Shown here: one piece after another, positions 1 to 4,814 of the stretch
Position numbering within the stretch: position 1 is the stretch's first letter
How the letters are laid out: each line of letters opens with the position of its first letter
Assembly (NCBI GenBank): GCA_947455805.1
Contig: CANGSN010000199.1
Coordinates: 1 to 6,361, forward strand
Length of the DNA stretch: 6,361 nt
From: Planctomycetota bacterium
GTDB taxonomy: Bacteria; Planctomycetota; UBA1135; UBA2386
Direction: 5' to 3'
The notes under the pieces: model-generated
Told to the model about the DNA's origin: nothing
Databases searched by the model: none
Seen by the model: only the letters and a program-made list of their open reading frames with translations
Translations under genes and position numbers: made by a program

Positions 1-1
1 C

Positions 2-664
2 GCCCTCGACTGGACGGGGGTGATGTACACCGCCGACTACAGCAACAACGAGAACCTCTGGCGGCTGTTCGACGCCGACTTCAGCGGCACGATCGATCCA
101 TCGGAAGCGACGATCTTCTACAACACGCCGGCATCGACCTGGTGGGACGTGCTGGTGCGCGAAGACGGCGCCATCCTGGTGGTCGAGGCGCAGACGCCGG
201 ATCGCATCACCCGCCTGATCGACGGCAACAGCGACGGCGACGCACTCGACGCCGGCGAAGCGGTTCAGATCTACGACAGCTCGGTCGCCGCGCAGGCGAT
301 CTCGGTGCGTGGTGCGGCGCTGATGCGCGCGCCGAGCCTGAGCATGATCCCGCAGACGACGCAGGTCGGCACCAGCAGCAACTTCACGATCCGCACCAGC
401 CGCCCGTTCGACCTCGTCGTGCCGGCGCTGTCGCTGGCCGCGGTGCCGTCGTTCTCGCTGCCGCCGTTCGGCTACCTCGAGATCGACCCGATCAACGGCG
501 TGCTGCTGAGTCTCGGCCTCGCCGACGCCCAGTGCAGCTACTCGACGCCGCTGACCCTGCCGAACAACCCGGTGTTCATCGGCACCTACGCGACGCAGGC
601 GCTGTGCGGAGACCTGTTCCGCCTCTACCTGACCAACGGCGCGTCGTTGACGCTGACGCCGTGA
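2..664 (+). CDS. Secreted-type EF-hand-like calcium-binding protein, 3' part only
   Basis: The reading frame is open to the left edge, so the start and any signal peptide lie outside; 220 residues remain before TGA at 662-664. A GTG at 20 is in frame, but coding continues upstream of it. Fragment residues 24-35 form a canonical EF-hand loop (DADFSGTIDPSE, with D, D, S, G, I, D and E at the expected places). Residues 74-86 form a second, 13-residue loop (DGNSDGDALDAGE). The 50-residue spacing suggests a repeat unit that each time ends in an RL(F/I)D calcium loop. The last ~110 residues (about 112-220) are a beta-rich module with two cysteines (178, 202) and the ending LPNNP...TNGASLTL. A similar module begins the next gene. 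By analogy this is an exported, calcium-stabilised structural or adhesive protein; that role is inference. No enzyme motif is visible and the protein's name is unknown to me. Confidence 0.8.
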   Translation, partial: ALDWTGVMYTADYSNNENLWRLFDADFSGTIDPSEATIFYNTPASTWWDVLVREDGAILVVEAQTPDRITRLIDGNSDGDALDAGEAVQIYDSSVAAQAISVRGAALMRAPSLSMIPQTTQVGTSSNFTIRTSRPFDLVVPALSLAAVPSFSLPPFGYLEIDPINGVLLSLGLADAQCSYSTPLTLPNNPVFIGTYATQALCGDLFRLYLTNGASLTLTP

Positions 665-673
665 GCCGCCGGC

Positions 674-698
674 TGCGGCGCCGAAGTTGAGCGCCGCA
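674..698 (+). terminator. Hairpin 10 nt after the first gene, terminator-like without T tract
   Basis: TGCGGCGC (674-681) pairs perfectly with GCGCCGCA (691-698) around a 9-nt loop. The position just after the stop at 664 suits a terminator, but what follows is C-rich rather than T-rich, so it is not a classical intrinsic terminator. It could act with Rho or protect the 3' end. Confidence 0.35.
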
Positions 699-703
699 CC
701 CCC

Positions 704-724
704 GCCCCGCCGGCTGTGCGGGGC
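704..724 (+). other. Second tandem GC-rich hairpin
   Basis: GCCCCGC (704-710) pairs perfectly with GCGGGGC (718-724) around a 7-nt loop. It lies 5 nt after the previous hairpin, so the two form a tandem pair downstream of the first gene. No T run follows. In DNA this rich in GC a 7-bp stem can arise by chance, but two strong stems directly after a stop codon support a role in 3'-end formation. Confidence 0.3.
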
Positions 725-779
725 CATGGCGCACGCTGGTCTCGCCGAGGTTCTCGCCTTGGCCGCGCGCCCAGCCCGC

Positions 780-799
780 CGATGCGAAGGACCGCATCG
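780..799 (+). other. Hairpin upstream of the kelch gene
   Basis: CGATGCG (780-786) pairs perfectly with CGCATCG (793-799), loop AAGGAC. A short CAAC-GAA-GTTG stem (800-810) follows at once. Both lie 55-85 nt upstream of the kelch start and just upstream of the possible promoter, so they would be promoter-proximal DNA (a possible operator) rather than leader RNA if the transcript is leaderless. The function is unknown. Confidence 0.25.
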
Positions 800-854
800 C
801 AACGAAGTTGGCGCCCGCCGCTGTCCCCGTTGGCCGCGGCCGGAAAAGTGGCGC

Positions 855-860
855 CATACT
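855..860 (+). promoter_or_regulatory. Possible -10 box of the kelch gene
   Basis: CATACT differs from TATAAT-type boxes mainly at the first base and is one of the few A/T-rich spots in the region. It ends 4 nt before ATG 865 and 7 nt before ATG 868, so transcription could begin at or near the start codon. TTGGCC at 830-835 is a weak -35 candidate with a long 19-nt spacer. No Shine-Dalgarno sequence is seen. Confidence 0.3.
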
Positions 861-864
861 TCCC

Positions 865-2394
865 ATGATGCACCCCGGCCGCTCGCTCCGTCTCCTTCCC
901 TTGGCCCTCGCGGCCGCCGTCGCGGCGCCGCTCGCCGCCCAGTCCCTGACCCTCGACCGCGTCGGCGGTGCGCTCGGCGGCACGTTGACCCTGCCGCTGC
1001 AGGGCCAGCCGAACGAAGCCTACGTCGTGGTGCTCGACATCGTCGAGCAGTCGACCCTGATCCCATCGCTCGGTGTCACGCTCGACATCACCGACCAGCT
1101 CGCGTGGCTGTCCTACAGCGTGCCGAGCTTCGTCGGCGTCACCAACGGAACAGGCAGCGCGACGCCGACCGTCGGCATCCCGAACGATCCCTTCTTCTCC
1201 AGCCTGGTGTTCCGCTTCCAGGCGATCGCCGGCAACAACCCCTACCGCGCGTCGAACCTGGTGCGCCTGACGGCGCAGGCGCCGGGCACGTTCGTGCCGG
1301 CGCTGAACCAGCCGTCGGTGCCGATCCTCGGCGGCGGCACCGCGGTCGCGCCGAACAACGAACTGCTGTTCATCGGCGGCTCGGGCCCGGTGGCACAGCG
1401 CTACCGCAACCGCACCGAGGACTGGGAGCTCGCCGGCGCGTCGTTCGGCGTCGGCCTGCTCGGCCAGACGACCGGCCTCGCCGACGGCCGCGTGCTGTTC
1501 ACCGGCGGCGTCGACCTGACCGGCCAGGCGACCAACGCGGCGGCGATCTACGACCCGGTCACGCAGACGACGACGACGCTGACGATGAACTTCGCGCGCG
1601 CCGGCCACGGCGCCTCGCTGATGGGCAACGGCCGCGTGCTCGTCACCGGCGGCCTGCAGGCCTTCGACCTCGCCAACCCGCTGACGCTGCTGACCGGCAT
1701 CCAGGTCACCAGCGAGATCTTCGACCCGGTGACGAACACGTTCACGCCCGGCCCGAACATGCTCGAAGCCCGCGCGCTGCACACGTCGACGACGCTGACC
1801 AACGGCCAGGTGCTGATCGCCGGCGGCATCTCGCTGCTGCCGATCGTCAGCATCCCGACGGTGTCGGCGACCGCCTACCGCTTCAACCCGACCACCAACA
1901 GCTTCGGCCTGCCGGCCTTCTTCAGCGGCGCGCGCTTCCTGCACACCGCCGCCCCGCTGAGCAACGGCCGCGTGCTGCTCGTCGGCGGCCTGACGCTCGA
2001 CTTCACGGCGTTCTTGACCAGCGGCCAGATCACCGACCTGGTGATCGGCACGCGCACCGACTGCCAGATGTTCCAGACCGGCGCCTTCGGCTTCGGCACC
2101 TTCACCACGGCGAACGGCATGCAGGTCGGCCGCGCCGGCGCGGCGGTCGCGCCGCTGCCGAACGGCGGCGCCCTGATCGCGGGCGGCTTCCAGCTGACCC
2201 TCGACATCCCGAACAGCACGTTCGTCGCCAACGCCACCGACACCGCCGACGTGTTCCGGCAGAGCCCGCTCGGCTTCACGCCGACCGGCTCGATGGCGGC
2301 ACCGCGCCTGTTCCCGACGACGGTCAACCTGCCGGACGGCACGATCATGGTCGTCGGCGGCGGCCCGACCGACGCCGAGATCTACCAGCGCTGA
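865..2394 (+). CDS. Exported kelch-repeat (galactose-oxidase-like) beta-propeller protein
   Basis: This is a 509-residue protein beginning MMHPGRSLR. Residues 1-25 are a clear Sec signal peptide: a basic start, a hydrophobic LLPLALAAAVAAPLA core and likely cleavage after LAA (25/26). Residues 26-140 are a beta-rich module ending IPNDP (105-109) and SNLVRLT (130-136), similar to the C-terminal module of the preceding gene. From about 150 to the end the chain shows kelch-type blades, each with a strand ending in Gly-Gly: 171-172, 214-215, 262-263, 320-321, 374-375, 440-441 and 498-499. The stretch between often reads (A/S)xI(Y/F)DPVTxTxT, as in motif-1 kelch repeats. Seven such strands suit a seven-bladed propeller. 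No galactose-oxidase copper ligands or Cys-Tyr pair can be assigned, and the only cysteine is C400, so a binding role is likelier than oxidase activity. ATG 868 is an equally plausible start. The stop codon lies inside a repeat. Confidence 0.87.
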   Translation: MMHPGRSLRLLPLALAAAVAAPLAAQSLTLDRVGGALGGTLTLPLQGQPNEAYVVVLDIVEQSTLIPSLGVTLDITDQLAWLSYSVPSFVGVTNGTGSATPTVGIPNDPFFSSLVFRFQAIAGNNPYRASNLVRLTAQAPGTFVPALNQPSVPILGGGTAVAPNNELLFIGGSGPVAQRYRNRTEDWELAGASFGVGLLGQTTGLADGRVLFTGGVDLTGQATNAAAIYDPVTQTTTTLTMNFARAGHGASLMGNGRVLVTGGLQAFDLANPLTLLTGIQVTSEIFDPVTNTFTPGPNMLEARALHTSTTLTNGQVLIAGGISLLPIVSIPTVSATAYRFNPTTNSFGLPAFFSGARFLHTAAPLSNGRVLLVGGLTLDFTAFLTSGQITDLVIGTRTDCQMFQTGAFGFGTFTTANGMQVGRAGAAVAPLPNGGALIAGGFQLTLDIPNSTFVANATDTADVFRQSPLGFTPTGSMAAPRLFPTTVNLPDGTIMVVGGGPTDAEIYQR

Positions 2395-2439
2395 GAGCCC
2401 GAGAAGAAATCAGGCTACGGGCTCTCAGCAGCATGTTTG

Positions 2440-2459
2440 GCGGCTGCGTTCGCAGCCGC
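2440..2459 (+). other. Perfect hairpin inside the repeat region
   Basis: GCGGCTGCG (2440-2448) is followed by TT and its exact complement CGCAGCCGC (2451-2459). In RNA it would form an 8-bp stem with a GUUC loop. It lies between the middle and right copies of the 12-mer and would form one arm of a multi-branched fold. No T tract follows, so it is not a terminator by itself. Confidence 0.6.
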
Positions 2460-2460
2460 G

Positions 2461-2494
2461 CAGAGGCTTCGAGAGGATTCTCTCTCAGCCTCTG
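2461..2494 (+). other. Long symmetric hairpin with a 2x2 internal loop
   Basis: CAGAGGCT (2461-2468) pairs with AGCCTCTG (2487-2494), and inside it GAGAG (2471-2475) pairs with CTCTC (2480-2484). They are separated by a TC/TC internal loop and capped by GATT. That gives 13 base pairs in a symmetric stem, one base after the preceding hairpin. With the closing 12-mer stem (2418-2429 with 2505-2516) it forms a compact three-way shape. This arrangement looks like a selected RNA structure or a palindromic repeat. Confidence 0.6.
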
Positions 2495-2524
2495 AGCCCT
2501 GCGGGCTGAGAGCCCGACCACCAT

Positions 2525-2568
2525 CACGGCGCGGTGCGGCCCTCGGGCAGCCCGCGCCGTGTTCGTTT
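2525..2568 (+). terminator. Probable intrinsic terminator of the kelch transcript
   Basis: CACGGCGCGG (2525-2534) pairs perfectly over 10 bp with CCGCGCCGTG (2552-2561), with a small inner GCCC/GGGC stem in the loop. Directly after it comes TTCGTTT (2562-2568), the best T-rich stretch following any strong stem in the window. The position, 130 nt after the kelch stop and before the next start, suits termination. The T tract is interrupted, so strength is uncertain. Confidence 0.5.
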
Positions 2569-2646
2569 CCGGGCCACGCGTTCCGCACCATGGGCGAAAT
2601 GGGCGGCGTGCAACCACCGGCCCCCCACGCGACGAACACGCGGCGG

Positions 2647-2652
2647 TAATCT
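2647..2652 (+). promoter_or_regulatory. Possible -10 box of the LON-domain gene
   Basis: TAATCT fits the TAnnnT core of a sigma-70-type -10 element and ends 10 nt before GTG 2663. This predicts a leader of only a few bases or none. No convincing -35 box is seen upstream in the C-rich sequence, and no purine-rich ribosome binding site precedes the GTG. Confidence 0.35.
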
Positions 2653-2662
2653 CGCCACCAAC

Positions 2663-3301
2663 GTGGACCTGCCCCTGCCGATTTCCCCGGTGCCCGTGTT
2701 CCCGCTGCGCGGGGTGTTCCTGTTCCCGCACCAGGCGCTGCCACTGCACATCTTCGAGCCGCGCTACCGGCAGATGGTCGGCGACCTGCTCGACGGCCCC
2801 GGGCGCCTCGTGCTGGCGAGCCCGATCGCCGATCCCGGCGATGGCACCGACCTGCCCGAAGTCGCCGGAATGGGCGAGATCCTGCGCCACGAGAAGCTGC
2901 CCGACGGCCGCTACATGGTCTGGGTGCACGGCCTCTCGCGCGTGCGCATCCAGGAGGTGCCGAGCGACCGCCTCTACCGCCGCGTACAGGTCACCGCGTT
3001 CGAGGAACAGGACGTCAGCGACGACGAAGCCGCCGAACTGGTGCCCGAGCTGCGCGCCGCCGCCTCGGCGCGGCTGCAGCAGCCGCTGCCGCTGCCCGAC
3101 GACGCCCCGACGTCGCTGCTGACCGACCTGCTGCTGCAGGCGATCGGCACGCCGCTGCGCTTGCTCGAACACGCCTACGCCGAACCGTCGGTCGCCGCGC
3201 GCGCCCGCTTCGCCTTGCGCCAGAGCAAGCGTTCGGGTCGAAAGCGCCCACCGAAGCCGAGCCCCGACGAGAACAGCGATCCAGGAACCGGCGAAGGCTG
3301 A
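2663..3301 (+). CDS. Stand-alone LON substrate-binding (N-terminal) domain protein
   Basis: This is a 212-residue protein with the hallmark of the Lon protease N-terminal domain near its start: VPVFPLRGVFLFP at 10-22, then LPLHIFEPRYRQMV at 26-39. A typical G-x-ILRxExLPDGRYxVxVxGLxRVRI strand region follows at 71-97, and a helical part at 121-190. The chain ends in a charged, disordered-looking tail (KRSGRKRPPKP at 189-199, then acidic). There is no AAA+ ATPase and no Ser-Lys protease domain, so it is not a Lon protease. Such single-domain proteins are widespread; a role in peptide or protein binding is assumed, but substrates are unknown. The frame is open upstream to at least 2534, but GTG 2663 places the conserved motif near the N terminus and follows a -10-like box. 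It is apparently transcribed alone, between two hairpin clusters. Confidence 0.85.
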   Translation: MDLPLPISPVPVFPLRGVFLFPHQALPLHIFEPRYRQMVGDLLDGPGRLVLASPIADPGDGTDLPEVAGMGEILRHEKLPDGRYMVWVHGLSRVRIQEVPSDRLYRRVQVTAFEEQDVSDDEAAELVPELRAAASARLQQPLPLPDDAPTSLLTDLLLQAIGTPLRLLEHAYAEPSVAARARFALRQSKRSGRKRPPKPSPDENSDPGTGEG

Positions 3302-3306
3302 CCGCG

Positions 3307-3350
3307 GACCAGCCAGGCCGCGGGCCTGGAACCGTTCGCGGCCGCTGGTC
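3307..3350 (+). terminator. Nested hairpin after the LON-domain gene
   Basis: The structure starts 5 nt after the stop codon. GACCAGC (3307-3313) pairs with GCTGGTC (3344-3350), and inside it CAGGCC (3314-3319) pairs with GGCCTG (3323-3328) around GCG. GGCGA (3352-3356) and TCGCC (3359-3363) then form a further small stem. No T tract follows, so it may be a Rho-assisted or leaky terminator that lets some transcription continue into the next gene 86 nt downstream. The palindrome GCGGCCGC lies at 3338-3345. Confidence 0.35.
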
Positions 3351-3375
3351 GGGCGAAATCGCCGCGACCACGCGC

Positions 3376-3381
3376 TAGCCT
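3376..3381 (+). promoter_or_regulatory. Possible -10 box of the phosphorylase-family gene
   Basis: TAGCCT fits TAnnnT and ends 6 nt before ATG 3388, the spacing at which transcription would begin at the A of the start codon. No Shine-Dalgarno sequence or clear -35 box is visible. If real, it would drive the phosphorylase-family gene and purN as one leaderless message. Confidence 0.35.
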
Positions 3382-3387
3382 TTGGCG

Positions 3388-4209
3388 ATGCCCTCGCCAG
3401 CGCAGCACCGCCACATAGCCCGGGAGATCGCCCAGTTCGTCCAGTCGCGCAGCCCCTTGCGGCCGCGCATCGGCATGTTGCTCGGCTCCGGCCACGCGTC
3501 GATCGCCAACCAGCTGAAGGAGAAGGTCGTCATCCACGGCGACGACGTGCCCGGGGAAGCGCTACACGCGCCGCTGCTGATCGGCTTGCTCGAAGGCGTG
3601 CCGGTCGCCGTCGCCGACGCGCCGTTCGCGATCTACGAAGGCCTGACCGCCGCCGACCTGGCGCTGCCGGTGCGCGTGCTGAAGGCGCTCGGCTGCGACC
3701 TGCTGATCCTGACCGCCGGCGCCGCCAGCCTGTCGCAGCAGATCGAGCCGGGCACCATCGCGATCCTCGAGGACCACCTGAACTTCAGCGGCCTGCACCC
3801 GCTGATCGGCCAGAACGACGACTCGATCGGGCCGCGCTTCCCGGACATGAACGAGCCCTACGCGCGCGAGTGGATGGACGTCGCCCGCGACGTCGCGCTG
3901 CGCGCCGGCATCCCGTGCGCGCCAGGCGTGTTCGCCGCCGTCGCCGGGCCGAGCATGCCGACCCGGGCCGAGTACCGCTTCCTGCGCCAGGCCGGCGCCG
4001 ACCTGGTCGGCATGTCGCTGGTGCCCGAGGCGATCGCCGGCGTGCACGCCGGTTGCCAGGTGCTGGCCCTGGTCGGCGTCACCCAACAGGTGCTGCCCGG
4101 CCGGTCGACGCAGGTGTCGATCGAGGCGATGATCGACGCCGCCGACCTCGCCGCGCCGCGCATGGCCACCGTGCTGGTCGGCATCGTCGCCGCCGCCCGC
4201 GAACGCTGA
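3388..4209 (+). CDS. Divergent purine nucleoside phosphorylase-family protein
   Basis: This 273-residue chain is close to the usual length of trimeric PNP/MTAP proteins, which cleave purine nucleosides with phosphate to base and ribose-1-phosphate. The scaffold is clear along its length: the GSG phosphate loop (33-35), IYEG (82-85), EDHLNFSGLHPL (128-139), GPRFPDMNEPY (148-158), VAGPS (185-189), and GADLVGMSLVPEAI (203-216) with Met209 and Ser210 kept. Against human PNP as I recall it, key ligands are replaced: RFH to PFA (79-81, so Arg84 and His86 are lost), TNAAGG to TAGAAS (109-114), PSFE to PSMP (188-191, base-binding Glu201 to Pro) and ITN to VTQ (231-233, Asn243 to Gln). It may have altered specificity, another phosphate site or no catalysis. 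ATG 3388 is preferred over TTG 3382. It overlaps purN by one base, which supports a purine role. Confidence 0.85.
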   Translation: MPSPAQHRHIAREIAQFVQSRSPLRPRIGMLLGSGHASIANQLKEKVVIHGDDVPGEALHAPLLIGLLEGVPVAVADAPFAIYEGLTAADLALPVRVLKALGCDLLILTAGAASLSQQIEPGTIAILEDHLNFSGLHPLIGQNDDSIGPRFPDMNEPYAREWMDVARDVALRAGIPCAPGVFAAVAGPSMPTRAEYRFLRQAGADLVGMSLVPEAIAGVHAGCQVLALVGVTQQVLPGRSTQVSIEAMIDAADLAAPRMATVLVGIVAAARER

Positions 4210-4793
4210 TGGCTCCCGTTCCTTCGCACCACCGCCCGCGCCTCGGCGTGCTGCTCAGCGGCACCGGGCGCACGCTGCAGAACCTGATCGACCGCATCGT
4301 CGACGGCCGCCTGCGCGCGTCGATCGCCGGCGTCGCCAGCGACCGCGACGACGCCTACGGCCTGCAGCGCGCGATGGAGCACGGCCTCGACGCGCAGCAC
4401 CTGCGCGAGCCGTCGGAGATCTGGTCCTACCTGCAGGAGGTCGACTGCGACCTGGTGATCCTCGCCGGCTACCTGCGCCTCCTGCCGATCATCCCGGACT
4501 TCAAGGACCGCGTGCTGAACATCCATCCGTCGCTGCTGCCAAAGCACGGCGGCAAGGGCATGCACGGCGACCGCGTGCACGCGTCGGTGCTGGCGGCGAA
4601 GGAGACCGAGAGCGGCTGCACCGTGCACCTGTGCAACGAACGCTACGACGACGGCCGCGTGCTGCTGCAGGCGCGCGTGCCGGTGCTGCCCGGCGACGAC
4701 GTCAAGAAGCTGGCGGCGCGCGTGTTCGCGGCCGAGTGCGAGGCCTACCCGGCGGCGATCGCGATGCACTGGCAGACGCTGCACGCCCGCTGA
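4209..4793 (+). CDS. purN: Phosphoribosylglycinamide formyltransferase (GAR transformylase)
   Basis: PurN transfers a formyl group from 10-formyltetrahydrofolate to GAR, the third step of de novo purine synthesis, in the cytosol. The 194 residues span the usual single domain (E. coli PurN has 212). Visible motifs are the phosphoribose loop LSGTGRTLQNLID (16-28), LAGYLRLLP (85-93), the catalytic NIHPSLLP (104-111, with Asn104 and His106), and ERYDDG (144-149), whose Asp147 matches the catalytic Asp. KHGGKGMHGDRVHASVLAAK (112-131) and the following ESG are the form I know from Bacteroidetes and planctomycete PurN rather than the E. coli form. The ATG shares its A with the stop of the upstream gene (TGATG), so translation is probably coupled and no separate ribosome binding site is needed. 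The frame continues upstream within the previous gene, but the family motif starts right after this ATG. Other folate formyltransferases are less likely given the size and motifs. Confidence 0.92.
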   Translation: MAPVPSHHRPRLGVLLSGTGRTLQNLIDRIVDGRLRASIAGVASDRDDAYGLQRAMEHGLDAQHLREPSEIWSYLQEVDCDLVILAGYLRLLPIIPDFKDRVLNIHPSLLPKHGGKGMHGDRVHASVLAAKETESGCTVHLCNERYDDGRVLLQARVPVLPGDDVKKLAARVFAAECEAYPAAIAMHWQTLHAR

Positions 4794-4814
4794 ACGAGCA
4801 CCCAGGCCCCGCGG

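Larger units (their letters stand above)
2390..2517. repeat. Three-copy 12-mer (+/-/+) forming alternative stems
   Basis: GCTGAGAGCCCG occurs at 2390-2401 and 2505-2516, and its exact reverse complement CGGGCTCTCAGC at 2418-2429. The two direct copies match for 13 nt, including the next A. The middle copy can therefore form a 12-bp stem with the left copy (16-nt loop) or a 12-bp stem with the right copy that encloses the two hairpins at 2440-2494. The two pairings exclude each other. The left copy spans the last codon and TGA of the kelch gene. Three exact 12-mers within 128 nt are not expected by chance. It may be a REP- or MITE-like intergenic repeat, a structured 3' UTR or a small RNA; the sequence alone does not decide. 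No transposase or known family is recognised. Confidence 0.75.

Noticed and set aside
625..1944. Long open frame on the minus strand (439 codons) opposite the kelch gene
   Set aside because: Its product is a low-complexity run of Arg, Ala, Gln and Glu, the usual antisense image of high-GC coding DNA. The plus strand there encodes a signal peptide and kelch repeats.
865..2394. Galactose oxidase or other copper radical oxidase
   Set aside because: The blades look alike, but only one cysteine exists and no Tyr/His copper ligand set can be assigned, so only a kelch-type propeller is supported.
687..2495. Plus-strand 602-codon frame overlapping the kelch gene
   Set aside because: The translation is an Arg/Pro/Asp-rich frame-shifted image of the kelch gene with no domain signature.
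2390..2517. Integron attC site as an explanation of the palindromes
   Set aside because: The core sites RYYYAAC and GTTRRRY are absent at the ends, and no integrase or cassette arrangement is visible.
2390..2517. CRISPR array
   Set aside because: Only three copies in alternating orientation with unequal gaps (16 and 75 nt); there are no regular spacers and no cas genes.
2534..2662. Upstream extension of the LON-domain frame
   Set aside because: The extra 43 residues are Arg/Pro-rich and unlike the family, and they overlap a probable terminator and the -10-like box. GTG 2663 fits the domain start.
2345..3172. Minus-strand open frame (275 codons) across the repeat region and the LON-domain gene
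   Set aside because: Arg/Gln/Gly-rich with no motif, and opposite a clear LON-domain protein. Stops are rare in all frames at this GC content.
3870..4208. Upstream extension of the purN frame
   Set aside because: It lies wholly inside the phosphorylase-family gene and is Arg-rich without motif. The PurN fold begins just after ATG 4209.
4794..4814. Bidirectional terminator between purN and the permease gene
   Set aside because: The 21-nt gap shows no inverted repeat and no T tract on either strand.
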